In this document: in pieces, positions 25,384-33,739 of the stretch | How positions within the stretch are numbered: the first letter of the stretch is position 1 | Layout: every line of letters begins with the position of its first letter | Assembly: GCA_902462065.1 (NCBI GenBank) | Contig: CABQAK010000008.1 | Location: 1 to 58,486 of the forward strand | DNA length: 58,486 nucleotides | Direction of reading: 5' to 3' | Source: an uncultured Collinsella sp. | GTDB taxonomy: Bacteria; Actinomycetota; Coriobacteriia; Coriobacteriales; Coriobacteriaceae | Program-made: the position numbers and the translations under genes | The notes under the pieces: model-generated | What the model saw: the letters and a program-made list of their open reading frames with translations, nothing else | What the model was told of the DNA's origin: nothing | Databases searched by the model: none

Positions 25384-27606
25384 CTACACGATTTGGTTCA
25401 CGTGCGTCTCGTCGTCGAACTTGGCGGCGCCGGGCTCAATGTCCTGGGGAGCGGCGGCGTCCACCAGAGCCTGCTTGAGCTCGGTGTACTGACGCTCGAC
25501 CTCGCCCTCGGCCCAGACCTGGTCGGCGATAGCGTCGACCTGGCAGGCGGAGAACTTGTCCTCGGGCGTATGCGAGACCGGGTCGACCTTGTGCATGGTC
25601 AGCTCGTTGCACTTGCCGATCCACCACTGGTAGGTCATGTAGACCGTGCCCTTGTTGATGCGATCGCTCACGTCGGCGCGGCTGTATACCTGGCCGCGGC
25701 GGCTGTGAATCGAGACGATGTCACCATTCTTGATGCCGCGTGCCTGGGCGTCCGCGGGATTCATGCGGACAAAGCCGGGCTCGTCGGCGAGCAGCGCCAA
25801 CGTCTTGCAGTTGCCGGTCATCGAGCGGCAGCTGTAGTGGCCGACCTCGCGGACGGTGCACAGGATGAGCGGGTACTCATCGTCAGGAAGCTCGGAGGGC
25901 GCCTCCCAGTCGTGCGCCATCAGGTTGGCGCGGCCGTCCTTGGTGGTGAACTTGCCACCAGCGAACATATCGGGCGTACCGTGGTCGTTCACATCGGTGC
26001 TCTTGACGGGCCACTGGGCGTAACCGCCCTCGGGAGCCATCTTCTCGTAGGTCGCGCCCACAAAGTTGGGGCACAGGCTAATGCACTCGTTCCAGATCTG
26101 CTCGGTATTGTCGTAGTGCATGGGATAGCCCATGCGCGTAGACAGGTCCGCGAAGATCTCCCAGTCGTGACGGCACTCGCCCTTGGGCGGAACAGCCGCG
26201 TCAAAGTGCTGGAAGCTACGGTCGGATGCGGTAAAGACACCCTCGTGCTCGCCCCAAGAGGTGGCAGGCAGGATGACGTCGGCGAGCATGGTCGTCTGCG
26301 TCATAAAGATGTCCTGGCAAATGAACAGATCCAGCTCGGAGAGCGTCTTGCGCATACCGGCCGAATCGGGCTCGGTCTGCACCGGGTCCTCGCCGTAGTT
26401 GTAGAAGCAGTGCACCTTGCCCTCGTCGACCAGGTGGCCCAGGTCGGTGAGCTTGTAGCCCTCCTCGAGCGGGAGCTTTTCCTCGGGCACGCCCCAAGCC
26501 TTGGCAAACTTGGCACGCACTGCCGGGTCGGTGACCTTCTGGTAGCCAGGGTACAGGTTGGGCAGCATGCCCATATCGCAGGAGCCCTGGACGTTATTCT
26601 GGCCACGCACGGGCGCGAGACCGGAATTGGGTTTGCCGATCTGGCCGGCAACGCAGGCGATGGAGGCGATGGTGTGCACCGTCTTCAGGTTCTGCTTCTG
26701 CTGGCATACGCCCATGCCCCAGCCAATGATGGCAGAGGGCTTCGCCGTGGCGTACATCTCGGCAGCTTGATGGATCAACGCGGGCTCGACACCCGTGATG
26801 TCCTGTACAGATTCGGGAGTGTAGTTCTTGATGGTCTCCCACCATTCGTCAAAGCCGTTCGTGTGCTCGGCGACGAATTCCTTGTCGTAGAGGCCATCGT
26901 TGACCAGACAGTTGGCAAAGGCGTTGAGGAACGCGACGTTGCAACCGTTCTTGATCGGAAGGTAGATATCGGCGATACGCGCGGTTTCGATATGGCGCGG
27001 GTCGGCGACGATGATCTTGCAACCCTTTTCTTTGGCTCGCACAATACGCCTTGCGACGATGGGGTGCGAATCGGCAGGGTTATAGCCGAAGAGGAAAATG
27101 CAGCCCGCATCCTCCATACCGGGGATGGAGCATGACATGCAACCTGAACCAACCGTGTCCATCAGACCGAGGACAGTAGGGCCGTGTCAAGTACGGGCGC
27201 AGTTGTCCACGCTGTGGGTGCCGATGCACGCACGCGTAAACTTCTGCATGACGTAGTTCGCCTCATTGCCGCCGCCTCGCGAAGAGCCGGTGGTCATGAC
27301 AGCGTTAGGACCATATTCGTCAATTATGGCCTGCATCTTAGATGCGGTGAAATCCAGTGCCTCGTCCCAGCTTACGCGCTCAAGATCCGCGCCCTTGGTG
27401 CGACGGATCATCGGGTGCAGTACGCGAGGAGTCAAGATCTTGGTGTCGTTGATGAAGTCGTAGCCGCTCATGCCCTTAAGGCACAGCTCGCTCTGATTGG
27501 TGATGCCGTTGAGCGGTTCGGTACCCACGACCTGGCCGTTTTGGACCAAGAGGTTAAACTGGCAACCGGCGCCGCAGTACGGGCAGATCACTTTATGCTT
27601 CTCCAT
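25384..27606 (-). CDS. fdhF: formate dehydrogenase H, selenocysteine-containing
   Basis: 740 residues if the in-frame UGA at 27187-27189 is read as Sec. The [4Fe-4S] ligands are Cys8, 11, 15 and 42, and the Sec is residue 140; E. coli FdhF has the same five positions. The context is NCART-U-HGPTVLGL, the family's active-site motif with His141. A standard gene caller would split it into two pieces at the UGA. The start at 27606 has GGAGGGTGTC; the open frame continues 17 codons upstream without a site. The enzyme oxidises formate to CO2 at a bis-MGD-Mo/Sec centre and feeds HyfA and the hydrogenase. selA, selB, selC and selD are all in the window. Confidence 0.97.
27152..27189 (-). promoter_or_regulatory. 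fdhF UGA codon and bacterial SECIS hairpin
   Basis: After the UGA (27187-27189) the minus strand forms a stem of ACTGTCC (27171-27177) with GGACACGGT (27152-27160). The loop contains GGUCU, the apical sequence recognised by SelB in E. coli fdhF. Distance from UGA to the loop is about 20 nt, within the known range. Confidence 0.9.
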
Positions 27607-27680
27607 GACACCCTCCTTCCTTTCTCTGCTACCGAATACTCGGTACTTATTTGACAATCATTGGGCCTGTCGCCCGACGC

Positions 27681-28199
27681 TTACGCCTCGTTTTCGATGG
27701 TGGCGCGGGCACGCTCGGCAGTCAGTTCTGCCAGACGCTCCTCGTCCACCAGGGTAAGGCCCTTGGTCGGACACGCCTCGGCACACGCCGGACCGCCGGG
27801 ACGGTCCACGCACAGGTCGCACTTGAGCACGAAGCTCTTAGTCTGCGAACCCACGCGCACGTCGCCCATCAAGACGGGGACCTGCGTGGTCGCCACGCTC
27901 ACGGCGCCAAAGGGGCAGGCCATGACGCAGCTCTTGCAGCCGATGCAGTTGTCCTCGTTAACACCGATGCGATGGTTCTTTGGATCAAAGAACAAGGCGC
28001 CCGTAGGACAGGCCTTCGCGCACGGAGCGTCCTCGCAGTGGTGACATGCCACCGGCGCGGAGATCTCGTAGGTGCGCGTTACGCGCAAGCGAGGTGCGGC
28101 GATGTTGCCGGGAATATCGTGTGCCTCGATGCACGCCGCCATACAGGTTTGGCACCCAATGCAGCGTGAGGAATCGGCTACGACTCGTTTATTGCCCAT
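27681..28199 (-). CDS. four-cluster ferredoxin upstream of fdhF (HydN/HycB-like)
   Basis: 172 residues with four [4Fe-4S] sets: CIGCQTCMAAC, CHHCEDAPCAKACP, CIGCKSCVMACP, CDLC...CAEACP. It resembles HydN and HycB, ferredoxins tied to formate dehydrogenase H. The ATG at 28199 follows GGAGGGAGTG; longer starts overlap AT-rich non-coding sequence. It is the first gene of the formate hydrogenlyase operon, 74 bp before fdhF. It may be the direct partner of FdhF, with HyfA as the hydrogenase-side partner, or the two may be alternative partners. Confidence 0.92.
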   Translation of the reverse strand: MGNKRVVADSSRCIGCQTCMAACIEAHDIPGNIAAPRLRVTRTYEISAPVACHHCEDAPCAKACPTGALFFDPKNHRIGVNEDNCIGCKSCVMACPFGAVSVATTQVPVLMGDVRVGSQTKSFVLKCDLCVDRPGGPACAEACPTKGLTLVDEERLAELTAERARATIENEA

Positions 28200-28533
28200 G
28201 TTGTTCACTCCCTCCTGAATCCCATGCCGGAGAGACCCTGCCGACGTTGCCCCGGACCGCCCGTGGTCCGGCATCGGCGTATCGAGCGCATGCGGCGAAA
28301 CAGGCACTTCGATAGAATTCCTCCAACGATATACAGGTTAAATATACGCAGTTGCAGGTGGCAAACTTGAGCATAGGCCCTGCAATACGGGTGTATTGCA
28401 GGGGTTTTGGCAGGTTGGAACTATTCTCTATAAGCTATAAAGGTGAGTGTATTACATGCGTACATCCTGGGGAGATTTCACGCTCGTTTATAAAGGATGT
28501 AATACGTTTGATATATATTTCGCACTCATTAAC

Positions 28534-28561
28534 TTGAGTGCAATAAAGCAGTGGTTATAAC
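28534..28561 (+). promoter_or_regulatory. promoter of the antitoxin-toxin operon
   Basis: TTGAGT (28534-28539), 16-bp spacer, TATAAC (28556-28561). The predicted transcription start falls inside the inverted repeat at 28560-28583. Confidence 0.65.
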
Positions 28562-28583
28562 ATTGGCTATTATTAGCCAATGT
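28560..28583. promoter_or_regulatory. inverted-repeat operator at the antitoxin promoter
   Basis: ACATTGGCTA (28560-28569) and TAGCCAATGT (28574-28583) with a 4-bp spacer, perfect. It covers the likely start site, which is typical for auto-repression by a ribbon-helix-helix antitoxin. A second repeat, GCACTCA/TGAGTGC, overlaps the -35 box. Confidence 0.65.
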
Positions 28584-28628
28584 AGTATTTGACCATTCAA
28601 ATTGCACGCTCATTAAGGGAGGCCAGTG

Positions 28629-28952
28629 ATGTCATCGACTCAAAAACGAGCCATCCTGCAGGTGCGCATTCGCGAGGAAGATAAGCAGCATGCCGAGCGT
28701 CTCTACGACGCCATGGGCACATCGCTCGCCGAGGCCGTGCGCCTTTTTGTCGCGCAGAGCATTTTGATGCGCAAGCTTCCCTTTCAGCCGGTCGCCGTGC
28801 GCTCAAAGGACGGCACCGCCGCCTATGGATCGCTCAAAGCATATGGGGACCCCAATCGCCGCTCCGAGGAGCGCAATGCCTGGATTGAGTACCTTGCTAC
28901 AGAAAGCGACGATTCGATTTTGGGTCCCGAGGAAGTAGATATCCATGAGTAG
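28629..28952 (+). CDS. RelB/DinJ-type ribbon-helix-helix antitoxin
   Basis: 107 residues. The N-terminal half (RAILQVRIREEDKQHAERLY ... TSLAEAVRLFVAQ) has the beta strand and two helices of DinJ/RelB antitoxins, which dimerise and bind palindromic DNA. The C-terminal tail would wrap the toxin. The ATG at 28629 has GGGAGG six bases before it; a GTG one codon earlier is less likely. It overlaps the next gene by 8 bp. The usual partner of DinJ is a YafQ-type RNase, but here the neighbour is a PIN-domain protein. Confidence 0.8.
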   Translation: MSSTQKRAILQVRIREEDKQHAERLYDAMGTSLAEAVRLFVAQSILMRKLPFQPVAVRSKDGTAAYGSLKAYGDPNRRSEERNAWIEYLATESDDSILGPEEVDIHE

Positions 28953-29421
28953 CACCATCATCGACGAGACCGTCATCCTGCGCTACCTGCTTGACGACGA
29001 CGAAGTTCTGTCACCGCGCGCCGCCAAGGTCATCGCCACGCGCACCGCTCGCGTCTACCCCGAAATCATCACGCACGTCGTGGTCACGCTGCGCGACGTC
29101 TATAAGGTTCCCCGCGTTGAGATTGCTGCGGCCTTGAAAAGGCTGCTCGATGATGTCATGGTCGACGAGCCCACCGTTGTCGCCCTTGCCGTCAAACTCT
29201 TTGGCAAGACCCATATGGACTTTTCCGACTGCCTCCTCGCAGCCCGAACCGCCATCTACAACGATGATGTCGTGAGCTTTGGCAAGCCCATCATCCAAGG
29301 CATGATCGACTACCGCCGTAAACGCCAAACCGCCGCCGACGCCCGCGACCGCGCCGCCGAAGCCCGCAGCCAGAGCACCGACGCCACCATCGACAAGCTC
29401 CGCCACCACGGTCGCCACTAA
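28945..29421 (+). CDS. PIN-domain protein, probable (possibly inactive) toxin
   Basis: 158 residues with a PIN-like core: IIDETVILRYLLDDD at the N-terminus (Asp7) and MDFSDCLLAAR (Asp92, Asp95). PIN proteins of VapC type are Mg-dependent RNases with four acidic residues. By hand alignment the usual Glu before the second helix appears as His44, and the usual FD near the end of the core as FG (SFGKPI). Two acidic positions therefore seem lost, although Glu40 might substitute. The last 35 residues are a charged Arg/Ala tail. It is translationally coupled to the antitoxin gene. Confidence 0.75.
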   Translation: MSSTIIDETVILRYLLDDDEVLSPRAAKVIATRTARVYPEIITHVVVTLRDVYKVPRVEIAAALKRLLDDVMVDEPTVVALAVKLFGKTHMDFSDCLLAARTAIYNDDVVSFGKPIIQGMIDYRRKRQTAADARDRAAEARSQSTDATIDKLRHHGRH

Positions 29422-29466
29422 CCGACAGGCAACGGCATCGCCCGCCACTCAACGCCATCCCCCCTT

Positions 29467-29535
29467 AAGTTGCGGTGAAATAGTTCCTGGATTTAGGCTT
29501 ATTCGAGCTTTTCAGGAACTATTTCACCGCAACTT
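29467..29535. repeat. 69-bp hairpin repeat, copy B
   Basis: Arms start AAGTTGCGGTGAAATAGTTC and end GAACTATTTCACCGCAACTT; 23-bp arms, 23-nt centre. It lies 45 bp after the PIN gene. Copies B and C flank the gene at 29708-30715. Confidence 0.9.
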
Positions 29536-29707
29536 TCTGTAAGGGTGGTTTTTAGTGCCGGCGAGGGGCACTAATCAACCGTTTGCCGATATGTTTGGCT
29601 CTAACTCATGACTCTGACCTGCCCCGTCAAGCTTTTGGTCAGTTCATGGCAAGGTCTGGCGGACCAAATATGGGTTAGCGTAGTGTCATTCACTCCCCCT
29701 CGAGACC

Positions 29708-30715
29708 ATGGGGTCGAAAATGAGTCATGATAAACGCTGTTCCAAACCGCAAGTAGAGCTGTTCTTCCGGTTATTCGAGGCCCATCATGGCGGGCACCTG
29801 TTTGTAGCTACCAAAAAATGGGATGAACGCTGTGCCTACGCGCTCATGCAAAAAGAGATGATTGTTCGACTCTACAACCATGTCTACGCTGATTCCGCGT
29901 ATTGGAATGACCTCGGCGTCGAAGATCGCATCTTTCAATTGGCATCCGCTATTGTGGTCGTTGAACCGGAGGCCGTGTTTTGTGGAGCAACGGCGGCACT
30001 GCTCTATGGCATCGGTTCTGCATATTCGCTTCTCGACAAGGTGCAAGTGCTGCTGCCGCGTTCCACCAGACGCGATATGTACGAATTCGTTGAATACCGA
30101 CGCTGGCGGCCGGGCGACGCATGGCAACTCGGCCCGTTTACGTTAACGGATCCATATCGCACGGTGGTCGACATCGCCCGAACGAGCGCTTTTCGATATG
30201 CACTAGGCTATGTCGACGGGTTGGCTCGCGAGTACGGTGTCGAGCGTGAAGAATTGCGTGCGTATGCACAAGCGAACTGCCGTGGACTGCACGGCATCGC
30301 GCGCGCATTTGACGTTTTTGAACACATGGATGGCCGATCGGATAACGGTGGAGAATCCGAAGCACGGGCGGCAATGATTCTGGCTGGAGTTGCCGCTCCC
30401 GAACTTCAGGTTGAAATAACTCGACCGGGAAACGCCGGCTATTATTTGGCAGATTACGGCTGGCAGATGCCAAACGGCTCTTGGATGCTGGCTGAGCTGC
30501 ATGGACTAGGCAAGTTTGAGGACGAGTCCCAAAATGATCCGGAACATACTGCGGCAAAAACCTATCGAGCTGCCCTCATGCGCGACGCGAACCTGCGTGC
30601 CATGGGCCACAACGTCATTCATTTCAAACTCTCAGACACCTACGATGTCAAAGCATTCGGCTCCATGATGCGCGGCTACGGTATACCAACTACAAAACCC
30701 TACGCAGACTCCTGA
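29708..30715 (+). CDS. unknown protein, AbiEi-like layout with DUF559/Vsr-like C-terminus
   Basis: 335 residues, not confidently recognised. The middle (AVFCGATAALLYGI ... RTVVDIARTSAF) resembles actinobacterial proteins built like AbiEi antitoxins. The last 120 residues show SEARAAMILAG, PELQVEI, YYLADYGW, LAELHGLGKFED and LMRDANLRAMGHNVIHF: the order of conserved positions in PDDEXK-type DUF559/Vsr-like domains (Glu, Asp, ExxxxxK). I infer a nucleic-acid-linked function. The start is uncertain: the ATG at 29708 lacks a clear ribosome site and one at 29720 is possible. It is on the plus strand in a minus-strand neighbourhood, bracketed by hairpin copies B and C. Confidence 0.6.
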   Translation: MGSKMSHDKRCSKPQVELFFRLFEAHHGGHLFVATKKWDERCAYALMQKEMIVRLYNHVYADSAYWNDLGVEDRIFQLASAIVVVEPEAVFCGATAALLYGIGSAYSLLDKVQVLLPRSTRRDMYEFVEYRRWRPGDAWQLGPFTLTDPYRTVVDIARTSAFRYALGYVDGLAREYGVEREELRAYAQANCRGLHGIARAFDVFEHMDGRSDNGGESEARAAMILAGVAAPELQVEITRPGNAGYYLADYGWQMPNGSWMLAELHGLGKFEDESQNDPEHTAAKTYRAALMRDANLRAMGHNVIHFKLSDTYDVKAFGSMMRGYGIPTTKPYADS

Positions 30716-30777
30716 CCGGCTGTACTCATCTTCTCGACAACAGAACCCATCATCGACCCAGCCTGCTCGGCCTCAAT

Positions 30778-30846
30778 AAGTTGCGGTGAAATAGTTCCTG
30801 GATAACAGCTTTTGCGGCTAATCCAGAAACTATTTCACCGCAACTT
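30778..30846. repeat. 69-bp hairpin repeat, copy C
   Basis: Same terminal arms as copy B (AAGTTGCGGTGAAATAGTTC / AACTATTTCACCGCAACTT), with a different centre. It lies 62 bp after the stop at 30715. Confidence 0.9.
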
Positions 30847-30878
30847 AGGAGGGGATGTGGGGTCCCGGCACGTTTACG

Positions 30879-30914
30879 AAAACGGCTCTGATCCCAAAGG
30901 GAATCAGAGCCGTT
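30879..30914 (-). terminator. terminator of the tRNA-Pro/tRNA-Gly operon
   Basis: A 12-bp stem (30881-30892 with 30903-30914), followed on the minus strand by TTTT. Confidence 0.85.
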
Positions 30915-30925
30915 AAGCTATCTTG

Positions 30926-30999
30926 TGGAGCGGGCGACGGGAATCGAACCCGCGTCATCAGCTTGGAAGGCTGGGGTTCTACCATTGAACTACGCCCGC
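30926..30999 (-). tRNA. tRNA-Gly (UCC)
   Basis: On the minus strand GCGGGCG pairs with CGCCCGC; anticodon loop CTTCCAA gives anticodon TCC. The T loop is GGTTCGATTCC. CCA is encoded (30926-30928) and the discriminator is T. It is the second tRNA of a two-tRNA transcript. Confidence 0.97.
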
Positions 31000-31005
31000 A
31001 AGATA

Positions 31006-31082
31006 TGGTCGGGACGACAGGATTTGAACCTGCGACATCCTGCTCCCAAAGCAGGCGCGCTACCAAACTGCGCCACGTCCCG
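31006..31082 (-). tRNA. tRNA-Pro (UGG)
   Basis: On the minus strand CGGGACG pairs with CGTCCCG; anticodon loop TTTGGGA gives anticodon TGG. CCA is encoded (31006-31008). It is separated from tRNA-Gly by 6 bp. Confidence 0.97.
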
Positions 31083-31133
31083 AAGGTGTTGAGCAGCTAA
31101 GGTCTAAACCTTGCGTGTCCCAAAGCGAAGGAA

Positions 31134-31162
31134 ATTATAGGGGAGACTCCCCGCCTGTGCAA
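31134..31162 (-). promoter_or_regulatory. strong promoter of the tRNA operon
   Basis: TTGCAC (31157-31162), exactly 17 bp, TATAAT (31134-31139) on the minus strand. The start site would be about 45 nt before mature tRNA-Pro. Confidence 0.85.
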
Positions 31163-31173
31163 GCGCAGAAACC

Positions 31174-32532
31174 CTAGCTCCTCGAATGTGCGACAAACTT
31201 GCTATGAACCAGACCAATCACAAACGCCACCACAGCAACCGGTGCCCACGCAGCACCGATATCTGCCAGTGGCAACGCATCGAACGGCAGCCACGCGCCA
31301 GCAAAGAACGCATCGCGGACCGAAGTGATTACGCTCTGCACCGCGACAACGCCGCCGACCCAGACCCACACCTGAGGGTGCGCGTCGCAAAAGCCGTGCA
31401 TCAGGCCCATAAGTACCAGCACAATGGCGACGGGATACAAGGCGTTAAGCATGGGCACCGAGAACATAAGAATCACGTCGAGGCCCACATTGGAAAGCAC
31501 GCACGAAAACGCCGCGAACACAAAGGCGAGGATCGCGAAGGGGCGGTGCATGGCCTCCTCTGAGGCCTCCGCTCCCCCTTCAACCACGTACGTCTCGCAG
31601 AAATAGCGCGCGCAGCAGCTAATGAGGCCGATGCATACGTTCATGCAGGCAAGGAAAAAGATCGCAAAGACCACGACCGTGCCGGCAAGGCCAAAGTGCA
31701 TGGAGGCAGAGCGAGCAAGGATGGCAGCGCCGTTGGTGGCGTCGGGCATCACGGTGCCGAGCTGCATGCCGGCAAGGGCTAAGCCGCAATAGATGATGGC
31801 CATGAGCACGCCGGCGATCACACCGGAGCGCGAAATTTCAAAAGCGACGCGCTTGTCGTCGGTCACGCCAAGCTCGTGAATGGTCTCGGCGATGATGATG
31901 CCGAAAGCGAGCGACGCAAGCAGGTCCATGGTCTGGTAGCCGGTCAAGAAGCCCTGCACGGCAGCACCGGCATTGTAGGGAGCCTGCGGCGCGGCAGCGG
32001 GACCCAACGGCGAGACCACGGCGGCACCCACAACCAGCACGATGAGCGCAATGAGCGCGGGGCCCGTAATGCGACCGAGCACGCGCGTGATGACGCCGGG
32101 GCGCAGCGTGAGCACAAACGCGACGACGAAGAACCCGATGGCAAACACCAGACGTGCTGCGCCGAGCGAAACGCCCTCGGGCAGCAGCGGCACCAGCATT
32201 TCGAACGCTGTAGAGCTTGTACGCGGAATGGCCAGGCACGGACCGATGGCCAGGTAGACCGCCGCAACGAAGAATTCGCCAAACTTAGGATGCACGCGGC
32301 CGGCAAGCTCGCGCGCCGTTCCGGCGAGCGCGACGGCGATAAAGCCCATAACGGGCAGACCGATAGCGGCAATCAAAAAGCCGATCATGGCAAGCGGCGT
32401 GGCTGTGCCGGCCTGAAGTGCCAGCAACGGCGGAATGATGAGGTTACCAGCGCCAAAGAGCATCGAGAACAGCGCAATGCCGACGGTAACGACATGGTCG
32501 GAGCGCAGGCCGCGCGGGGCGGATGAGGCCAT
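31174..32532 (-). CDS. brnQ: branched-chain amino acid transporter, BrnQ family
   Basis: 452 residues with about 12 hydrophobic segments. GIALFSMLFGAGNLIIPPLL and the IGPCLAIPRTSSTAFEM segment are typical of the LIVCS (BrnQ) family, sodium- or proton-coupled importers of leucine, isoleucine and valine. The ATG at 32532 has GAAAGGTG; a GTG two codons earlier is weaker. It lies just beyond the terminator of the selenium cluster and is probably its own unit. The exact substrate is not visible from sequence. Confidence 0.9.
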   Translation of the reverse strand: MASSAPRGLRSDHVVTVGIALFSMLFGAGNLIIPPLLALQAGTATPLAMIGFLIAAIGLPVMGFIAVALAGTARELAGRVHPKFGEFFVAAVYLAIGPCLAIPRTSSTAFEMLVPLLPEGVSLGAARLVFAIGFFVVAFVLTLRPGVITRVLGRITGPALIALIVLVVGAAVVSPLGPAAAPQAPYNAGAAVQGFLTGYQTMDLLASLAFGIIIAETIHELGVTDDKRVAFEISRSGVIAGVLMAIIYCGLALAGMQLGTVMPDATNGAAILARSASMHFGLAGTVVVFAIFFLACMNVCIGLISCCARYFCETYVVEGGAEASEEAMHRPFAILAFVFAAFSCVLSNVGLDVILMFSVPMLNALYPVAIVLVLMGLMHGFCDAHPQVWVWVGGVVAVQSVITSVRDAFFAGAWLPFDALPLADIGAAWAPVAVVAFVIGLVHSKFVAHSRS

Positions 32533-32551
32533 AGGCACACCTTTCGGGTCG

Positions 32552-32585
32552 AAACAAAAACGGGACGGGCAAAAGACCCGTCCCG
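32552..32585 (-). terminator. terminator of the selenium-linked cluster
   Basis: A 9-bp stem (32561-32569 with 32577-32585) followed on the minus strand by TTTTTGTTT, 15 bases past the cysteine desulfurase stop. Confidence 0.9.
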
Positions 32586-32599
32586 CAAGTATATACGCT

Positions 32600-33739
32600 C
32601 TAGCAGGCTAAATCGCGCAAAGCGTCAATCGCGGTGTCGACTTCCTCGGCCGTGTTGAAATACCCAAACGAGAAGCGAACGATACCCTGGCGCTCGGTCC
32701 CGAGCGCGCGGTGCATGAGCGGAGCGCAATGGGCACCGGGGCGCGTCGCAATCCCCCACCCTTGCATAAGCGCGTCCGAGATCTCGGCAGAGTCGATATC
32801 GCCCACGTTGAGTGAGACGATCGCCGAGCGCACGGGCTGATCAAACGCACCGTAGAGCGCAATGCCGGGGATTTCGCGCACACCGGCAAGGAAGCGATCA
32901 GCGAGCGCACGCTCGTGGGCAGCAATCGCCTCGACCCCACCCTGGGCCTCGATAAAGTCGAGACCAGCGGAAAGGCCCGCGATGCCGTGACCGTTGAGCG
33001 TGCCCGCCTCAAGGCGCGTGGGCCAATCAAGCGGCTGCAGCGCATCGAAGCTGTGCACACCCGTGCCACCCATGGCCCACGGAACCACGTCAATGTCCTC
33101 CGCCACGGCCAGGCCGCCGGTGCCTTGGGGTCCCATGAGCCCTTTGTGGCCGGTAAAGCACACGACGTCGAGCCCCATGGCCTTCATATCGATACGCGCC
33201 GTACCGGCAGACTGAGAGGCGTCGACGATCACCAGCGCGCCGGCCGCATGCGCGATGGCAGCCACGCGCGAAACGTCAACCGCGTTGCCGGTCACATTGG
33301 AGGCGTGCGTCACCACCACAGCACGCGTGCCCGGCGTGACCAACCGCTCGAGCTCGTCGTAGTCGAGCGCGCCGCTCGCATCGCAACCCGCATGCTCAAC
33401 CGTCACACCCTGTTCCGTCGCCAAGCGGTTGAGCGGGCGTAACACCGAGTTGTGCTCGAGCACCGTCGTGACCACGTGATCACCGGGACGTACCACGCCA
33501 TTGATGGCGGTGTTGAGCGCCGCCGTGGAGTTGGGCGTAAAGCACACATGGTCCGCCCTCGGGCAACCCAAAAGGCGCGCGAGCTTGGCACGGCAGCCAT
33601 GAATCGTACGAGCGGCATCGAGAGCACCCGACGTGGCGCCGCGCCCGGCATTGCCGAGCGAGCACATCGCCTGCGTCACGGCATCGATGACCGTCTGCGG
33701 CTTATGCATGGTCGTCGCCGCGTTATCCAGGTAGATCAT
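32600..33739 (-). CDS. class V cysteine desulfurase/selenocysteine lyase-like protein
   Basis: 379 residues of the class V aminotransferase fold. MIYLDNAATTMHKP is the N-terminal signature, CFTGHKGLMGPQGTGGL carries the PLP lysine, and PGAHCAPLMH has the persulfide Cys in the family's HCAP loop. It resembles the EF2568-type desulfurases found beside selD in selenium-dependent molybdenum hydroxylase systems (from memory). It could mobilise S or Se from cysteine or selenocysteine for SelD or for cofactor sulfuration. The ATG at 33739 overlaps the DUF3343 stop as ATGA, with GGGAGG upstream, so the two products are made together. Confidence 0.88.
   Translation of the reverse strand: MIYLDNAATTMHKPQTVIDAVTQAMCSLGNAGRGATSGALDAARTIHGCRAKLARLLGCPRADHVCFTPNSTAALNTAINGVVRPGDHVVTTVLEHNSVLRPLNRLATEQGVTVEHAGCDASGALDYDELERLVTPGTRAVVVTHASNVTGNAVDVSRVAAIAHAAGALVIVDASQSAGTARIDMKAMGLDVVCFTGHKGLMGPQGTGGLAVAEDIDVVPWAMGGTGVHSFDALQPLDWPTRLEAGTLNGHGIAGLSAGLDFIEAQGGVEAIAAHERALADRFLAGVREIPGIALYGAFDQPVRSAIVSLNVGDIDSAEISDALMQGWGIATRPGAHCAPLMHRALGTERQGIVRFSFGYFNTAEEVDTAIDALRDLAC

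Larger units (their letters stand above)
28200..28628. other. palindrome-rich divergent intergenic region
   Basis: 429 bp, AT-richer than its surroundings, between the leftward formate hydrogenlyase operon and the rightward toxin-antitoxin pair. It holds a perfect 11-bp inverted repeat (28378-28388 with 28393-28403), a spaced 9-bp repeat GTATTACAT (28449-28457) with ATGTAATAC (28497-28505), a 7-bp repeat (28522-28528 with 28535-28541), and a 10-bp repeat at 28560-28583. I could not assign a sigma-70 or sigma-54 promoter to the formate hydrogenlyase side. Confidence 0.7.

Noticed and set aside
25384..27657. fdhF as two genes or a frameshifted pseudogene
   Set aside because: The break is a single in-frame UGA at the catalytic Sec position with a SECIS hairpin; no frame change is needed.
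28200..28440. Sigma-54 promoter for the formate hydrogenlyase operon
   Set aside because: No GG-N10-GC element with acceptable context was found on the minus strand.
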